From Verrucomicrobiota bacterium (GTDB taxonomy: Bacteria > Verrucomicrobiota > Verrucomicrobiia > Limisphaerales > UBA1319): 64,000 nucleotides of DNA. The DNA lies in assembly GCA_022711435.1 (NCBI GenBank), contig JAKLFB010000006.1:62001-126000 (forward strand), read 5' to 3'. The notes below the pieces were generated by a model, which made no database searches, was not told the DNA's origin, and saw nothing but the letters and a program-made list of their open reading frames with translations. This document shows positions 34,236 through 42,813 of the stretch, piece after piece (positions within the stretch are counted from its first letter, which is position 1; each line of letters starts with the position of its first letter). The translations under genes and the position numbers were made by a program.

Positions 34236-36245
34236 TTATCGTGCTTCCACCACGATCGCCTCGTGAATGTCGACTCGAGGGACCCGGAGCCGAATCGCCC
34301 CGTCCCGGTAATCGAAAGGCAGCGGCTGGCCCGACGGCTCGAGGGTGATCTTCGCAGGCGGGGCCCGATGCCGGATGGTCACCGCCAGCGGGCCGATCGG
34401 CGCGATCGCCTCCACAATCGGCTCGGTCGCATGCGGCCCCGACGTGTTCACCAAATGGACCAGGAGGCGGCCCCGATGGCGGGCCACGCTGACATCCACG
34501 TCCGTCGATCCCTTCACTTCGACGATCGGCTCCGGGGCCAATTGCCCCACCAGATCGTCCAGAAAATCCCGAATCCCGGCCGGCCGCGCCCCCAGGTAGC
34601 TCCGGGCAACGCTGAAGCCCACCGCCGCCAGCTTTCCTTTGCCCACAGGGACAACCGCTGCCGCAGATCCCAAAACCCCGTCCCCGTCCCCAATCCTCCG
34701 CAGCTCGCCCACACCCCGAGCCCGCGGACCGAGCCGGACAGCTTGAACCTGGCCTTTGAGCGGTGTCATGCCGCCCCGAAACGCAAGCTGGCCTGACTTC
34801 GGGCTGGGCGCCCCCGCCCCTGCCACTCCCAGCTCCTCGGCGAACAGGGCGCCCGTGGCCGGCCCGATCAGCAGCAGATTGCCGCCGCCGCGCACATACC
34901 CCATCAGATCGCCGCGAAACCCCGGATCGAGATACTCCCACTCCGGCACGACGATCAGCGGGTACTCGGCGAGGCGGCCTGCAAGCTGATGCTCGCCCAC
35001 CACCTCGACCGAATGCTGGCTTTCCAGCAGCGCCTGCAGCACCCCGCTCACTCGCGAGAGATCTCGGTTGAACAATCCGTTGATCGCACGGTAGTGCCCT
35101 GCCGTCGATAGTAGCAGCCCCACCTGCGGCACCGGCTCCGCCCCATGGCAAAGCGCCTGGCGAGCCCGGCAGAACTTCGCGACCTCGGCCATCACCGGGA
35201 TCCGCTCCTCGCGGATCGAGCCGTCGCGCTTTTGGGTGATATACGCCTGAAACCCGCCGCCCAGCGCCAACACCACCGCCGCCTCCCGCTCGAGCTGAAC
35301 CGCCGTTTTCTGCGTCGAACCGTTCTTGCCCGGATTGCGCGAGAAGCTCCATGCCATCAGATCCCATGGCCTGCCCTGGCGCACCAGGTAGCGCCCCGAC
35401 AGGCGCGCCGAGTTCACGCTGTCTTCCGGCGAGTAATCCCCCGACAGAAAATCCACCGGCGCGCTCACCGGCTCCGCCATGTGATCGGTGAAGGCCCAGT
35501 TGCTGCAGAGCTGGAAGTCCGGATGCGTCCGCTTGACCTCGGCCACGTAATGGCGCAGATACCGCCGAAACGCGTCCCGGTGAAACTCGAGAAACTCGAA
35601 CCAGTGCGGATCGCCCGGCTTGCGGGGCGGATCCTGAACGCCCGTGGCCTTCCGAAACGCCTCGAGCGCCTCCGGCCCGTAATCCGGGGCCGATGCCCAG
35701 CATTCGCCATCCACCCACGCCCCATCCACTCCATAGTCGCCCGCCAGCTCCCGCAGTTGCGGGATCAGCAGCCGCTCCGCATAAGGACCGAAAAACGATG
35801 TCGCGTTGCCCTGCGTCTTGCCCCCCGCATCGACGATCCCCCAGGAAGGGTTCCGCCGGATCGCCTCGCTGTCCCAAACGCCCGAATAATGCATGTATAG
35901 GGCCACCCCGCGCCGCGCGGTCACCTCCCGCCACACCCGCAGCGGATCCCCGACAAAACCCGGGGCTTGATTGCCCACTTTTGTCGGATAGCTCGACAGC
36001 CCCGGATGGCCCTTGCAGTCGATCTGGATGTAGTCGGGCCGAACCTGGTCAATGACGCTCTCGATCATCGCCGGTGTCGTGTTCTTTCCGATCTCCGTGC
36101 AGTCCGGCCCGGCATGGAAATCGAAGTGAACGCCCAGAAAACTATCGGCGCGCTTGAGGCGCGGAGGCGATTCGGCGCCGCAAACCCCGCCCGCCACTCC
36201 AGGCAGAATCGCGAGAACGATCCATCTCAATAATCCGTAGCGCAT
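34236..36245 (-). CDS. Secreted glycoside hydrolase-like protein, GH29/alpha-amylase-like barrel with GATase-like domain
   Basis: A 669-residue exported protein (signal peptide LLRWIVLAILPGVAGGVCGAE). Residues about 35-330 look like a TIM barrel: DYIQIDCKGHPGLSSYP, ALYMHYSGVWD, GVDGAWVDGECWAS and DFLSGDYSPED, with DGE as a candidate catalytic Asp/Glu position. Residues about 380-530 (QVGLLLSTAGHY, IVVPEWEYLDPGFRGDLMGYVRGGGNLLLIG) resemble the beta-galactosidase trimerisation or class I glutamine-amidotransferase-like domain. Proteins of this make-up are often annotated as alpha-L-fucosidase or putative GH. The exact family is uncertain. It sits between the double sulfatase and the RidA-like gene on the same strand. 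Confidence 0.72.
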   Translation of the reverse strand: MRYGLLRWIVLAILPGVAGGVCGAESPPRLKRADSFLGVHFDFHAGPDCTEIGKNTTPAMIESVIDQVRPDYIQIDCKGHPGLSSYPTKVGNQAPGFVGDPLRVWREVTARRGVALYMHYSGVWDSEAIRRNPSWGIVDAGGKTQGNATSFFGPYAERLLIPQLRELAGDYGVDGAWVDGECWASAPDYGPEALEAFRKATGVQDPPRKPGDPHWFEFLEFHRDAFRRYLRHYVAEVKRTHPDFQLCSNWAFTDHMAEPVSAPVDFLSGDYSPEDSVNSARLSGRYLVRQGRPWDLMAWSFSRNPGKNGSTQKTAVQLEREAAVVLALGGGFQAYITQKRDGSIREERIPVMAEVAKFCRARQALCHGAEPVPQVGLLLSTAGHYRAINGLFNRDLSRVSGVLQALLESQHSVEVVGEHQLAGRLAEYPLIVVPEWEYLDPGFRGDLMGYVRGGGNLLLIGPATGALFAEELGVAGAGAPSPKSGQLAFRGGMTPLKGQVQAVRLGPRARGVGELRRIGDGDGVLGSAAAVVPVGKGKLAAVGFSVARSYLGARPAGIRDFLDDLVGQLAPEPIVEVKGSTDVDVSVARHRGRLLVHLVNTSGPHATEPIVEAIAPIGPLAVTIRHRAPPAKITLEPSGQPLPFDYRDGAIRLRVPRVDIHEAIVVEAR

Positions 36246-36248
36246 AGT

Positions 36249-36270
36249 AAAAAAGCGTCAGAGCGACGCT
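36249..36270 (-). terminator. Rho-independent terminator ending 3 bp before the next start codon
   Basis: On the minus strand AGCGTC-GCTCT-GACGCT forms a 6-bp stem followed directly by six T. It lies 13 bp after the stop of the RidA-like gene (36284), so it should end that transcript. The T-run stops 3 bases before the ATG (36245) of the GH29-like gene on the same strand, so that gene's expression would depend on read-through, on a promoter inside this short region, or on attenuation. Confidence 0.72.
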
Positions 36271-36283
36271 GGCTTTGCTGTCA

Positions 36284-37447
36284 TTAGCCGGCCCGCAAGG
36301 CATCCAACTCGACCTCGAACAACAGCTCGTCGCGGCAGACGTCCGCCCGGGTGCAGACCAGCGGCCAGCCATCCAGCCCGCGCCGATCGAGCCAGGCCCG
36401 AAAGGGCGATGTCTGGCTCCCGTCCTTGAAATAAGCGGTCACGCGCGACGCGTCTTCGAAGCCCATGCCGCGGGACTGGAGGATCGCCTCGATGACTTCC
36501 ATGGTCAGGTCGATCTGCCCGGCCATGTCTCCGGGCCGGACGCTCCGCCCATCGGGCGCGATACTGGCCGTGCCCGACACCCACAGGCGCCGCGCACCCG
36601 GCACCGCATGTTCGACCGCGCGGCTGAACGAGCTTCCGTAACGAGTCGCAGCGCACTGGTGCGGCGATGAGAGCTCCGTCAGACGGCATGCCCCGTGCCG
36701 AGGCTCGACCGCCCAGGCGGCTGCCATCAACGCTGCGCCTGCTGGATTCCGGCCGCTGATCCCCGTGCTTGCGGGCACCATCCGCTCGAACACAAACCGT
36801 TCCTGGAAAAACTCGGTGCGCACGGCATTGAACGCCCCATACCAAGACAAAATGTCGTCGAGAAACAACCAGGTGCGCGCCACATGGCCCATGTCCAGCC
36901 CCGCCGCGCGCAGCGCCGCTTCCAGCCGCTCGAACATCCGGCGCGCCTGGAAAGCAGGGGGGCGATCCGTCTCCTCGGGCACGATGTTGCCCAGGACAAC
37001 GTGCCGCGACCATGGATCCGCATAAGCGCGCCCCACCGGCTGCGATCCCAGCCGGATGGTCTCCACCGAAACACCCGCAACCGCCAACACGTGCATCCCC
37101 GCCAGAGGCGCCTCCCCGCACCCGGCCCCCTCCACATGGATGATCGGCCAAGCCCCGTCTTCCCCTCCGACGCCCGCCGCCCGCCGCACCTCATCGTGAA
37201 GATCGAGGGAGCCGAAGATCTCCTGCCAAACCACGCTCGCCCGATGCGCGCGCACCTCGTCCATCAGACGGCTCACGGTCTCCCCGGCTGCTTCTTTGGG
37301 CCGCGGCTGAGCGGTGAGGTGGATTTCGCGGACATCCCCCACTTCGAGGATGGTCGTTTCGAGCCCGTCCTCCTGGCGTTTCACAACCCGAGGCGCTCGC
37401 TGCGTCAGATCCGTTGTCTCGATTTCCATGAAATTCACGCTATTCAT
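36284..37447 (-). CDS. Tandem RidA/YjgF-fold protein (chorismatase-like architecture)
   Basis: A 387-residue protein with two YjgF-like regions. The first is around residues 35-215 (VGDVREIHLTAQPRP, then HVVLGNIVPEETDRPPAFQARRMFERLEAALRAAGLDMGHVARTWLFLDDI). The second is around 255-387 (RLWVSGTASIAPDGRSVRPGDMAGQIDLTMEVIEAIL, VTAYFKDG, CRDELLFEVELDAL). The double fold recalls the FkbO/Hyg5 chorismatases as well as plain RidA imine deaminases. The second unit has CR-DELLFEVE where active RidA proteins have an Arg followed by LVEIE-type ends, so deaminase activity is possible. ATG 37447 is chosen; TTG 37477 and ATG 37429 are alternatives. The substrate is not known. Confidence 0.75.
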   Translation of the reverse strand: MNSVNFMEIETTDLTQRAPRVVKRQEDGLETTILEVGDVREIHLTAQPRPKEAAGETVSRLMDEVRAHRASVVWQEIFGSLDLHDEVRRAAGVGGEDGAWPIIHVEGAGCGEAPLAGMHVLAVAGVSVETIRLGSQPVGRAYADPWSRHVVLGNIVPEETDRPPAFQARRMFERLEAALRAAGLDMGHVARTWLFLDDILSWYGAFNAVRTEFFQERFVFERMVPASTGISGRNPAGAALMAAAWAVEPRHGACRLTELSSPHQCAATRYGSSFSRAVEHAVPGARRLWVSGTASIAPDGRSVRPGDMAGQIDLTMEVIEAILQSRGMGFEDASRVTAYFKDGSQTSPFRAWLDRRGLDGWPLVCTRADVCRDELLFEVELDALRAG

Positions 37448-37592
37448 CGCCGAACCCGATTCATTGGACAAGACCAATTCTTAGCGAGGCTTCATCCGAC
37501 TGACGAGGCCATCCACCGTTCCCGCACAACGGGCTTTGACTGCGATTGGCGGGCTAAGCATGGACATACGCCGAATGCAGCCCAGCCATCGC

Positions 37593-37620
37593 TTGACATC
37601 ACTGCCGGTTCTCTTATCAA
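37593..37620 (+). promoter_or_regulatory. Sigma-70-type promoter TTGACA-N16-TATCAA
   Basis: TTGACA at 37593-37598 and TATCAA at 37615-37620, spacing 16. The -10 box ends 6 bases before the ATG at 37627, so the transcript would start at or next to the start codon (leaderless). It would drive the broken SASA esterase gene. Confidence 0.5.
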
Positions 37621-37626
37621 AAGAAA

Positions 37627-38463
37627 ATGCTTAGACTGAGCCCACTCTGGCAGCCCACTCTGGCAGCCCACTCTGGCAGCCCACTCTGGCAGCCCACTGG
37701 TTGGGAATCTTCTTGGCCATCGTTGTCAAGATCACTTCCATCGCAAGCGAGATCCCTGTGTTCATCTTCGCTGGCCAATCCATCGCGATCAACAGTGGGA
37801 CGGACAGCGGCCGACTGCCCGCCCAAATGCTGGCGCCGCAAACGAACGTCCTGTTCTTCAATGCCCGCGCCCATTACGCCCCCACTTCGGAGGTCCGCTG
37901 GGTCATTTATCAGCCGCCCACAGGACCAGGTTGGAGCTCAGACTGCGGTTGCCAAAATCCACAAGGAAGCTTCGGCCCGGAAATCACCGCGGCAAACCTG
38001 ATCTCTGTTGATCTGTATGGTGGAACGCCTATTGCAGTCTACAAGTACGCCGTGGGAGCCACTTCCCTGCACACGGATTGGAGTCCGACTGTGCGGGCGT
38101 CTTTGTATGACGACATGCGCGCGCGTTTCGCGGAAGCGCTGCTCGCTCTCCCGAGGGAAACTGGCTTCGCGGGCAGAGCCGCGGGCGTCTTTTGGACGCA
38201 AGGGGAAAGCGATGCCCTCGATGGGCCTGGAGTGCATTTTCCGATCTCGCCGCCCTCTGGAGATATTCGCCGACGGCGAAAGCGTTCGCTTGCGGATTGT
38301 AGGCTTGCCGTTTTCGCGCTGGGCGATCGAATCCGCCGACAGCGTTTCGGGCGCAGAGTGGCATCGGATCGCCGATGGACAGTCCGACATTCTTGGATTT
38401 TCGGAATCCGGCCTGCTGCCGCCAGGGGCAGACATGCGGTTCTACCGGTTCGCGATTCCCTGA
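37627..38463 (+). pseudogene. Broken SASA-type (sialate O-acetylesterase family) carbohydrate esterase
   Basis: Homology is split over two frames. ATG 37627 opens a frame that runs out of phase across the 13-bp repeats. From about 37701, in another frame, comes clear SASA esterase sequence: IPVFIFAGQSIAINSGTDSG, VLFFNARAHYAPTSEVRW, FGPEITAANLI, VYKYAVGATSLHTDW, GVFWTQGESDA. The block I GQS normally continues with N; here it is GQSIA. After ESDA (about 38225) the frame shifts again, into a tail (GLECIFRSRRPLEIFADGESVRLRIVG... RFYRFAIP) that looks like the end of a different secreted protein. The downstream part of the esterase, including the expected DxxH region, is missing. The gene is therefore a remnant, probably fused by deletion. 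Confidence 0.75.
37641..37700 (+). repeat. Tandem 13-bp repeat, four full copies plus a partial one
   Basis: CCCACTCTGGCAG starts at 37641, 37654, 37667 and 37680, all identical, and a partial CCCACTGG follows at 37693. It lies just after the ATG at 37627 in the signal-peptide region of the SASA remnant. As 13 is not a multiple of 3, each gain or loss changes the frame. With two or five full copies the ATG would be in phase with the esterase. Confidence 0.92.
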
Positions 38464-38467
38464 AGCG

Positions 38468-39457
38468 TCAGGCGAGCCAGGACCGCTCCCGGTTCTTCAG
38501 GGTTCGAAGAACCGTTCCCGTCGTGGCGACGTTCTCGGCAACCTGGAAATCAAACATGCCCACTGCGGCGAAATCTGCCCCGTGCTGAAACGCATGACGG
38601 AAGCCCGCCCGAGGATGGATCGCCCCTGCCGCCAGCACCTTGTAGGCGATCCAAGGACGCTTGACCTGCGCCATGTAGGCGATCGTATCCGCCGGGTCCG
38701 AGCACCAGTAGTTGTCCGCCCCGTAATTATCGATCACTTCCTTGGTCTGATCCGGTCGCCGCGCCGACCAGTAATCGGTGCCGTGGAGGGTCTTCATGTA
38801 GAAGTCCGGGTTGAACCCGGCTTCCTCGACCGCCCGGATGGTCCGAACCTCATGGCCAGCCACGCCGGCGATCATGCCATGGTCCCGGATCATCGGCAGC
38901 AGGTCGCCAATCAAATGCGTCTTGTTGGTCCGGGTCCACGAGTCCCCCGTGTTGCCCACCAGGAAGGCGCCGACCGCGCCCGCGTCACGCGCCTGCGCGA
39001 CGGATTTCCGCATGTCTTTCTCGTCCGGGCTGATTTGAGCCAGGAACTGGATGCGCCCGCCCTGGGCCCGGTATTTCTCGTAAAGCGACACCGCCCGCTG
39101 GTCGCCCGTGAACACGATCATGGTATTGATTCCATGCTGTTCGCACACGGACCACGTCTCCCAGATCTTGTCGTCGGTAAAATACTGTCGAAGCCAGCGC
39201 GACACGTAGATCAGGTCCCGGCTGTGCGCGTAGCCGCTGACCAGGTTGCCCCCGCAGATCAGGCGCCCGATCTGGACCTTGCCGATCCGACCTTGGGGAA
39301 CCGTCTCCTTGGGCCCGCCCTCCAGGGCTGGCGCCGAGGATGGCCGGCTCTCCTGGGCCATCAGGGCTCGCTCCTCGAAGCTCATCACCCATGGCGCCGT
39401 CAGCGCCGCCGCCGCCGAGGTCTTCAGAAAATGCCGTCGATTGGGAGTGGATTTCAT
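38468..39457 (-). CDS. Tat-exported aldo/keto-reductase-like protein
   Basis: A 329-residue protein with a twin-arginine signal (NRRHFLKTSAAAALTAPWVM). The body shows IGRLICGGNLVSGYAHSRDL, repeated alpha/beta barrel-like segments (INTMIVFTGD, IQFLAQISPDEKDM, GAVGAFLVGNTGDSW) and a C-terminal PWIAYKVLAAGAIHP. This pattern belongs to a family of Tat-exported TIM-barrel proteins in Planctomycetes and Verrucomicrobia often annotated as aldo/keto reductases, although the classical catalytic tetrad is not evident. It is followed downstream on the minus strand only by the convergent SASA remnant. Substrate is unknown; a sugar or polyol is inferred from context. Confidence 0.7.
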   Translation of the reverse strand: MKSTPNRRHFLKTSAAAALTAPWVMSFEERALMAQESRPSSAPALEGGPKETVPQGRIGKVQIGRLICGGNLVSGYAHSRDLIYVSRWLRQYFTDDKIWETWSVCEQHGINTMIVFTGDQRAVSLYEKYRAQGGRIQFLAQISPDEKDMRKSVAQARDAGAVGAFLVGNTGDSWTRTNKTHLIGDLLPMIRDHGMIAGVAGHEVRTIRAVEEAGFNPDFYMKTLHGTDYWSARRPDQTKEVIDNYGADNYWCSDPADTIAYMAQVKRPWIAYKVLAAGAIHPRAGFRHAFQHGADFAAVGMFDFQVAENVATTGTVLRTLKNRERSWLA

Positions 39458-39563
39458 TGGGCAATCAGATTTCGCGTTCAGATATACTTGAGAGAGAGTC
39501 TACTGGGGATTCGCAGAAAAACAACCTCGGATTTGGAATGCGCCCCTCTCCCTCCGCCGCTCT

Positions 39564-40925
39564 TTATACTTCCGCCAGGTACTCTTTCGGGAACCGCCAG
39601 GGATCGCGATACTCGGGAATCGCCAAACGCGCCGCCTCGGGATCGTCGACGATCCATTCCCGGGCCGGATCGAACCGGATCGACCGGCAGAGCTTGAGCG
39701 AGAGCAGGCTCAGCAGGATGGGGACATCGACGTGGACATGGTAAAAAACGCTGCAGGAAGGCTGCCGGCGGGACTGGATCGAATCGAGCCACTCCCGCTC
39801 GTGGCCAGGGGACGGCGGGATCGACGGAGCGGGCGCCTGCCGGCCCGACATCCGCTTCCCTTCCGGAATCAGCCGCATCATAGAGTAGTTGGCATAGAGC
39901 GTGCCGTCGCTGCCGTGGAAATAGATCCCCAGCCGCCGCGCGGGCTCGACCTCGCCACGCATGACGAAATCGTAGCTGTTCGTGAGCGACGACATCCAGG
40001 TCAGGGTCAGGCCCGGGTACTGCCATAGAACTTCGTGATGGTCATAGGCATCCCCGTCGTCGTCGACCACGAACCTGCCCCCGGCGGAGCTGGTGACCAG
40101 CGGATAGCCCAGCTCGAGCGCCCAGATCGGCAGATCGATGATGTGCGGCGCCATGCCGGGCGTCCAGCCGCCGCTGTAATCCATCCATGAGCTGTGGGAA
40201 TAGGCGTCGCTGGCGAGGATCGGGTTGAAGGGGCGCCGCGGCGCCGGCCCGCACCACATGTCCCAATCCATTCCCTCGGGCACGCTCGAGCTGGCGGCGC
40301 GCCCCACTCCCTGAGGGCCCTGGTTCATGACGTTAAACGTCCGCGCCACGCCGATCTTGCCCAGGTTGCCCGACCGGATCAACTCGACCACCCGCCGATA
40401 GTTCTCGCCGGCATGAATCTGGGTGCCGATCTGGGAGATCCGGCCATGCCGCCGCACGGCGTTGCGGACCGCCAGAGACTCCCCCAGGTGGAGAGTCATG
40501 GGCTTCTGCAGATAGATATCCTTGCCGGCTTGGCAGGCGCCAATCGCATGCAAGGCGTGCCAGTGCGGCGGCGAGGCGATGATGACCGCGTCCAGATCCG
40601 GCTGTGCCAGCATCTCCCGGTAATCGGCGTATGGCTGGCATGTGTCCTTGAATTGCGCCACGACCGCCTCCCTCCGGCTGGCCCAGACGTCGCACGCTCC
40701 TCGAACCACCACATCCGGATGCTTGGCGCATTCGTTCAGGTTGGACCGCCCCATGCCGCCGCAGCCGATCAGCCCCAAATGGATGCGGCTGTTCGGGCCC
40801 GGCCGGCGCCCGGCGGCCGGGGTCTCGCCCCCCCATGCCAAGGGGGGGGCGGCAAATCCGATGGCGCTGACGGTCGCTGCCCGAGCGATGAACGCCCGGC
40901 GATTGAGTGGGGTCGAGTTCGACAT
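39564..40925 (-). CDS. Tat-exported Gfo/Idh/MocA-family oxidoreductase
   Basis: A 453-residue NAD(P)-dependent oxidoreductase with a Tat signal (NRRAFIARAATVSAIGFAAPPLAWG). The Rossmann motif is IHLGLIGCGGMGRSN. DLDAVIIASPPHWHALHAIGACQAGKDIYLQKPMTL contains the family signature, with QKP in the usual EKP position. Later HHEVLWQYPGLTLTWMSSL fits the C-terminal sheet domain. Such exported enzymes act on sugars or sugar derivatives in the periplasm of Verrucomicrobia and Planctomycetes. It lies between two other exported enzymes on the same strand. Confidence 0.88.
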   Translation of the reverse strand: MSNSTPLNRRAFIARAATVSAIGFAAPPLAWGGETPAAGRRPGPNSRIHLGLIGCGGMGRSNLNECAKHPDVVVRGACDVWASRREAVVAQFKDTCQPYADYREMLAQPDLDAVIIASPPHWHALHAIGACQAGKDIYLQKPMTLHLGESLAVRNAVRRHGRISQIGTQIHAGENYRRVVELIRSGNLGKIGVARTFNVMNQGPQGVGRAASSSVPEGMDWDMWCGPAPRRPFNPILASDAYSHSSWMDYSGGWTPGMAPHIIDLPIWALELGYPLVTSSAGGRFVVDDDGDAYDHHEVLWQYPGLTLTWMSSLTNSYDFVMRGEVEPARRLGIYFHGSDGTLYANYSMMRLIPEGKRMSGRQAPAPSIPPSPGHEREWLDSIQSRRQPSCSVFYHVHVDVPILLSLLSLKLCRSIRFDPAREWIVDDPEAARLAIPEYRDPWRFPKEYLAEV

Positions 40926-40958
40926 GGCTGGGCCTTCCGCTCGAGGATTTCCGGACGA

Positions 40959-41882
40959 TTACCGGGCAGGCGGGAAAAACGGGAACAGCCTGCGCACTTC
41001 GTCCTCGGAAGGCCGCCGTCCATACTCGCAGATCTCGAATGCCTCGGCGTATTTGACCTTCGCACCGAGATCGCTTCCGTACCACTTGACGAGCGCGTCT
41101 CGGAATCGATTGGCCTCGCCGCCTTGCCGGCCCTCCCAGCGCTTTCTGAGCCAGGCCTTGCGGGCGGCGACATCGCCGGCCGCCGGCACCCCCTTCACAT
41201 AGGTCTCGCTCCCGTTGGCGCCCCCCTCGTACACCTGCGAGGCCAGCTCATGCACCGCCTCGAGCTTCTGGTCGAACACTTCGTCCACCGCAACCGCAAT
41301 GTCCGCCCGAAATGGGTTCGGCTTCTGAAAGCCGTCGCTCGAATACAGGAAGACCGGATTCGCCGCCAGCGCCGGGACGTCCGGGCAGAAAAAGGGCACC
41401 GTCACCATGAACGCCGCGTCCTGCACCAGCACGCCGACGTATCGATGGTCCGGATGATAATCCCAGGGCCGGTGGGAGATGACGATGTCCGCCCGCCACT
41501 CGCGGATGAGCCGGACAATCTTGCGGCGGTTTTCGAGCGTCGGCTCCAGCTCGCCATCGTGGATGTCGAGCACCTCGCTCGAGACCCCGAGCATCCGGGC
41601 CGCCGCCAGCGATTCCGCCCGCCGCCGCTGGGCCAAGGCGCCCCCCGCCGATTGCCAGTGCCCAATATCCCCGTTGGTCACCGACACCAGCTTCACCGCA
41701 TGCCCGCGCCGCGCCCACAGGGCCCCCGTGCCGCCCGCCTTGAACTCGGCGTCGTCCGGATGAGCGCCGAACACGATGACGCGCAGGCCGCCGGCGGCGG
41801 GCCGCTCCGCGGCCACCGCGTGATTCTGAGCCAATGCCAGCGCTGCACCCAGCGCTCCCAATAGGGCCAATGTGGTGTTCAT
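40959..41882 (-). CDS. Secreted PIG-L/LmbE-family deacetylase
   Basis: A 307-residue protein with signal peptide (TTLALLGALGAALALAQNHAVA) and the zinc motif FGAHPDDAEFKAGGT, plus the second metal region ISHRPWDYHPDHRYVG. These are the hallmarks of N-acetylglucosaminyl de-N-acetylases. The frame extends to 41984, but the ATG at 41882 directly precedes the signal peptide. It is 33 bp upstream of the Gfo/Idh/MocA gene on the same strand, so the two are likely one unit. The natural substrate is probably an N-acetylated sugar; this is inferred from the family. Confidence 0.87.
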   Translation of the reverse strand: MNTTLALLGALGAALALAQNHAVAAERPAAGGLRVIVFGAHPDDAEFKAGGTGALWARRGHAVKLVSVTNGDIGHWQSAGGALAQRRRAESLAAARMLGVSSEVLDIHDGELEPTLENRRKIVRLIREWRADIVISHRPWDYHPDHRYVGVLVQDAAFMVTVPFFCPDVPALAANPVFLYSSDGFQKPNPFRADIAVAVDEVFDQKLEAVHELASQVYEGGANGSETYVKGVPAAGDVAARKAWLRKRWEGRQGGEANRFRDALVKWYGSDLGAKVKYAEAFEICEYGRRPSEDEVRRLFPFFPPAR

Positions 41883-42015
41883 GGTTGTTCTGCCAGTTCT
41901 TTGATCCTTTTCCGTTGCCGGATCAAGCCCGGAATCAGTTTGGAACTTGCTTTCAGCTCCGTTTCGCCGGAGATTCGCCCCCAACGAATCGTCAACGACG
42001 GTTCAGGAACCGACC

Positions 42016-42813
42016 ATGCCTGTTCCTCCACCAAACAGCGCCAGCCGCCCCTTGAATGGAGTGGGCGGACGGATTCTCGATCGCGCCGAATCCGCATCGA
42101 GCACCGAGGCGCGGCTCGCCACCCGACCGGAGGAGATCCGAGCCGCCCAGCGCCTCCGGTTCGAGGTGTTCAACCTCGAGCTGAAGGAAGGGCTGGCCGA
42201 GTCTTTCGCGACAGGCCTGGACGCCGATCCGTTCGACTCGGTGTGCGACCATCTGATCGTCGAGGAGCCTCGAACCGGCCTGGTCGTGGGCACCTACCGG
42301 CTCCAGACCGGCCGCCAGGCCGCTCAAAACCTCGGCTATTATAGCGCCCAGGAGTTCGACCTTGCCCCCCTCGAAACGCATCGCGGCCAAATCCTCGAGC
42401 TCGGCCGCGCCTGCGTCGCTCAATCGCATCGGAACCTGGTCGTTCTGGGACGGTTGTGGAAAGGAATCGCCGCCTACGCGAGGGAGCAGCGCTGCCGCTA
42501 CCTGATCGGATGCAGCTCGCTGACAGGCCAGGACCCGGCCGCGGGCGCTGCCGCCTACGCCCATCTCCAGCGCCGCTTCCTCATCGAGCCGCAGCTGCGC
42601 GTCCAGCCTCGGCCGGCTTGCGCATGCCCGATGGATCTCCTCGCCGATCCGCCGCCTCCGATCCCTCGGCTGCTCATGGCCTACCTCTCCGTCGGCGCGC
42701 GCATCTGCGGCCCACCGGCCATCGACCGCGAATTCAAAACCATCGATTTCCTCACCATGCTCGATATCGAGCGGCTGCCTCCCGACCTCTTCGACCGCTA
42801 CCTCCGGCCATGA
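42016..42813 (+). CDS. GNAT-fold acyltransferase (OlsB/hemolysin-like)
   Basis: A 265-residue protein with IRAAQRLRFEVFNLELKEGL, DSVCDHLIVEEPRTGLVVGTYRLQT and ILELGRACVAQSHRNLVVLGRLWKGIAAYAREQRCRYLIGCSSL. This is the pattern of acyltransferases labelled GNAT/PF13444, which include ornithine-acyl-ACP N-acyltransferase (OlsB) of ornithine-lipid synthesis. The ATG at 42016 is selected; the frame starts at 41947 without domain content. Its TGA overlaps the photolyase ATG (ATGA), indicating translational coupling. No olsA partner is next to it, so the lipid product is uncertain. Confidence 0.82.
   Translation: MPVPPPNSASRPLNGVGGRILDRAESASSTEARLATRPEEIRAAQRLRFEVFNLELKEGLAESFATGLDADPFDSVCDHLIVEEPRTGLVVGTYRLQTGRQAAQNLGYYSAQEFDLAPLETHRGQILELGRACVAQSHRNLVVLGRLWKGIAAYAREQRCRYLIGCSSLTGQDPAAGAAAYAHLQRRFLIEPQLRVQPRPACACPMDLLADPPPPIPRLLMAYLSVGARICGPPAIDREFKTIDFLTMLDIERLPPDLFDRYLRP

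Noticed and set aside
31737..34796. 1019-codon open frame antisense to the double sulfatase
   Set aside because: Low-complexity translation and no domain; both sulfatase active sites are on the minus strand.
37641..37700. CRISPR-like repeat array
   Set aside because: Units are 13 bp and directly adjacent with no spacers; it is a simple tandem repeat. No CRISPR array or cas gene was seen anywhere in the window.
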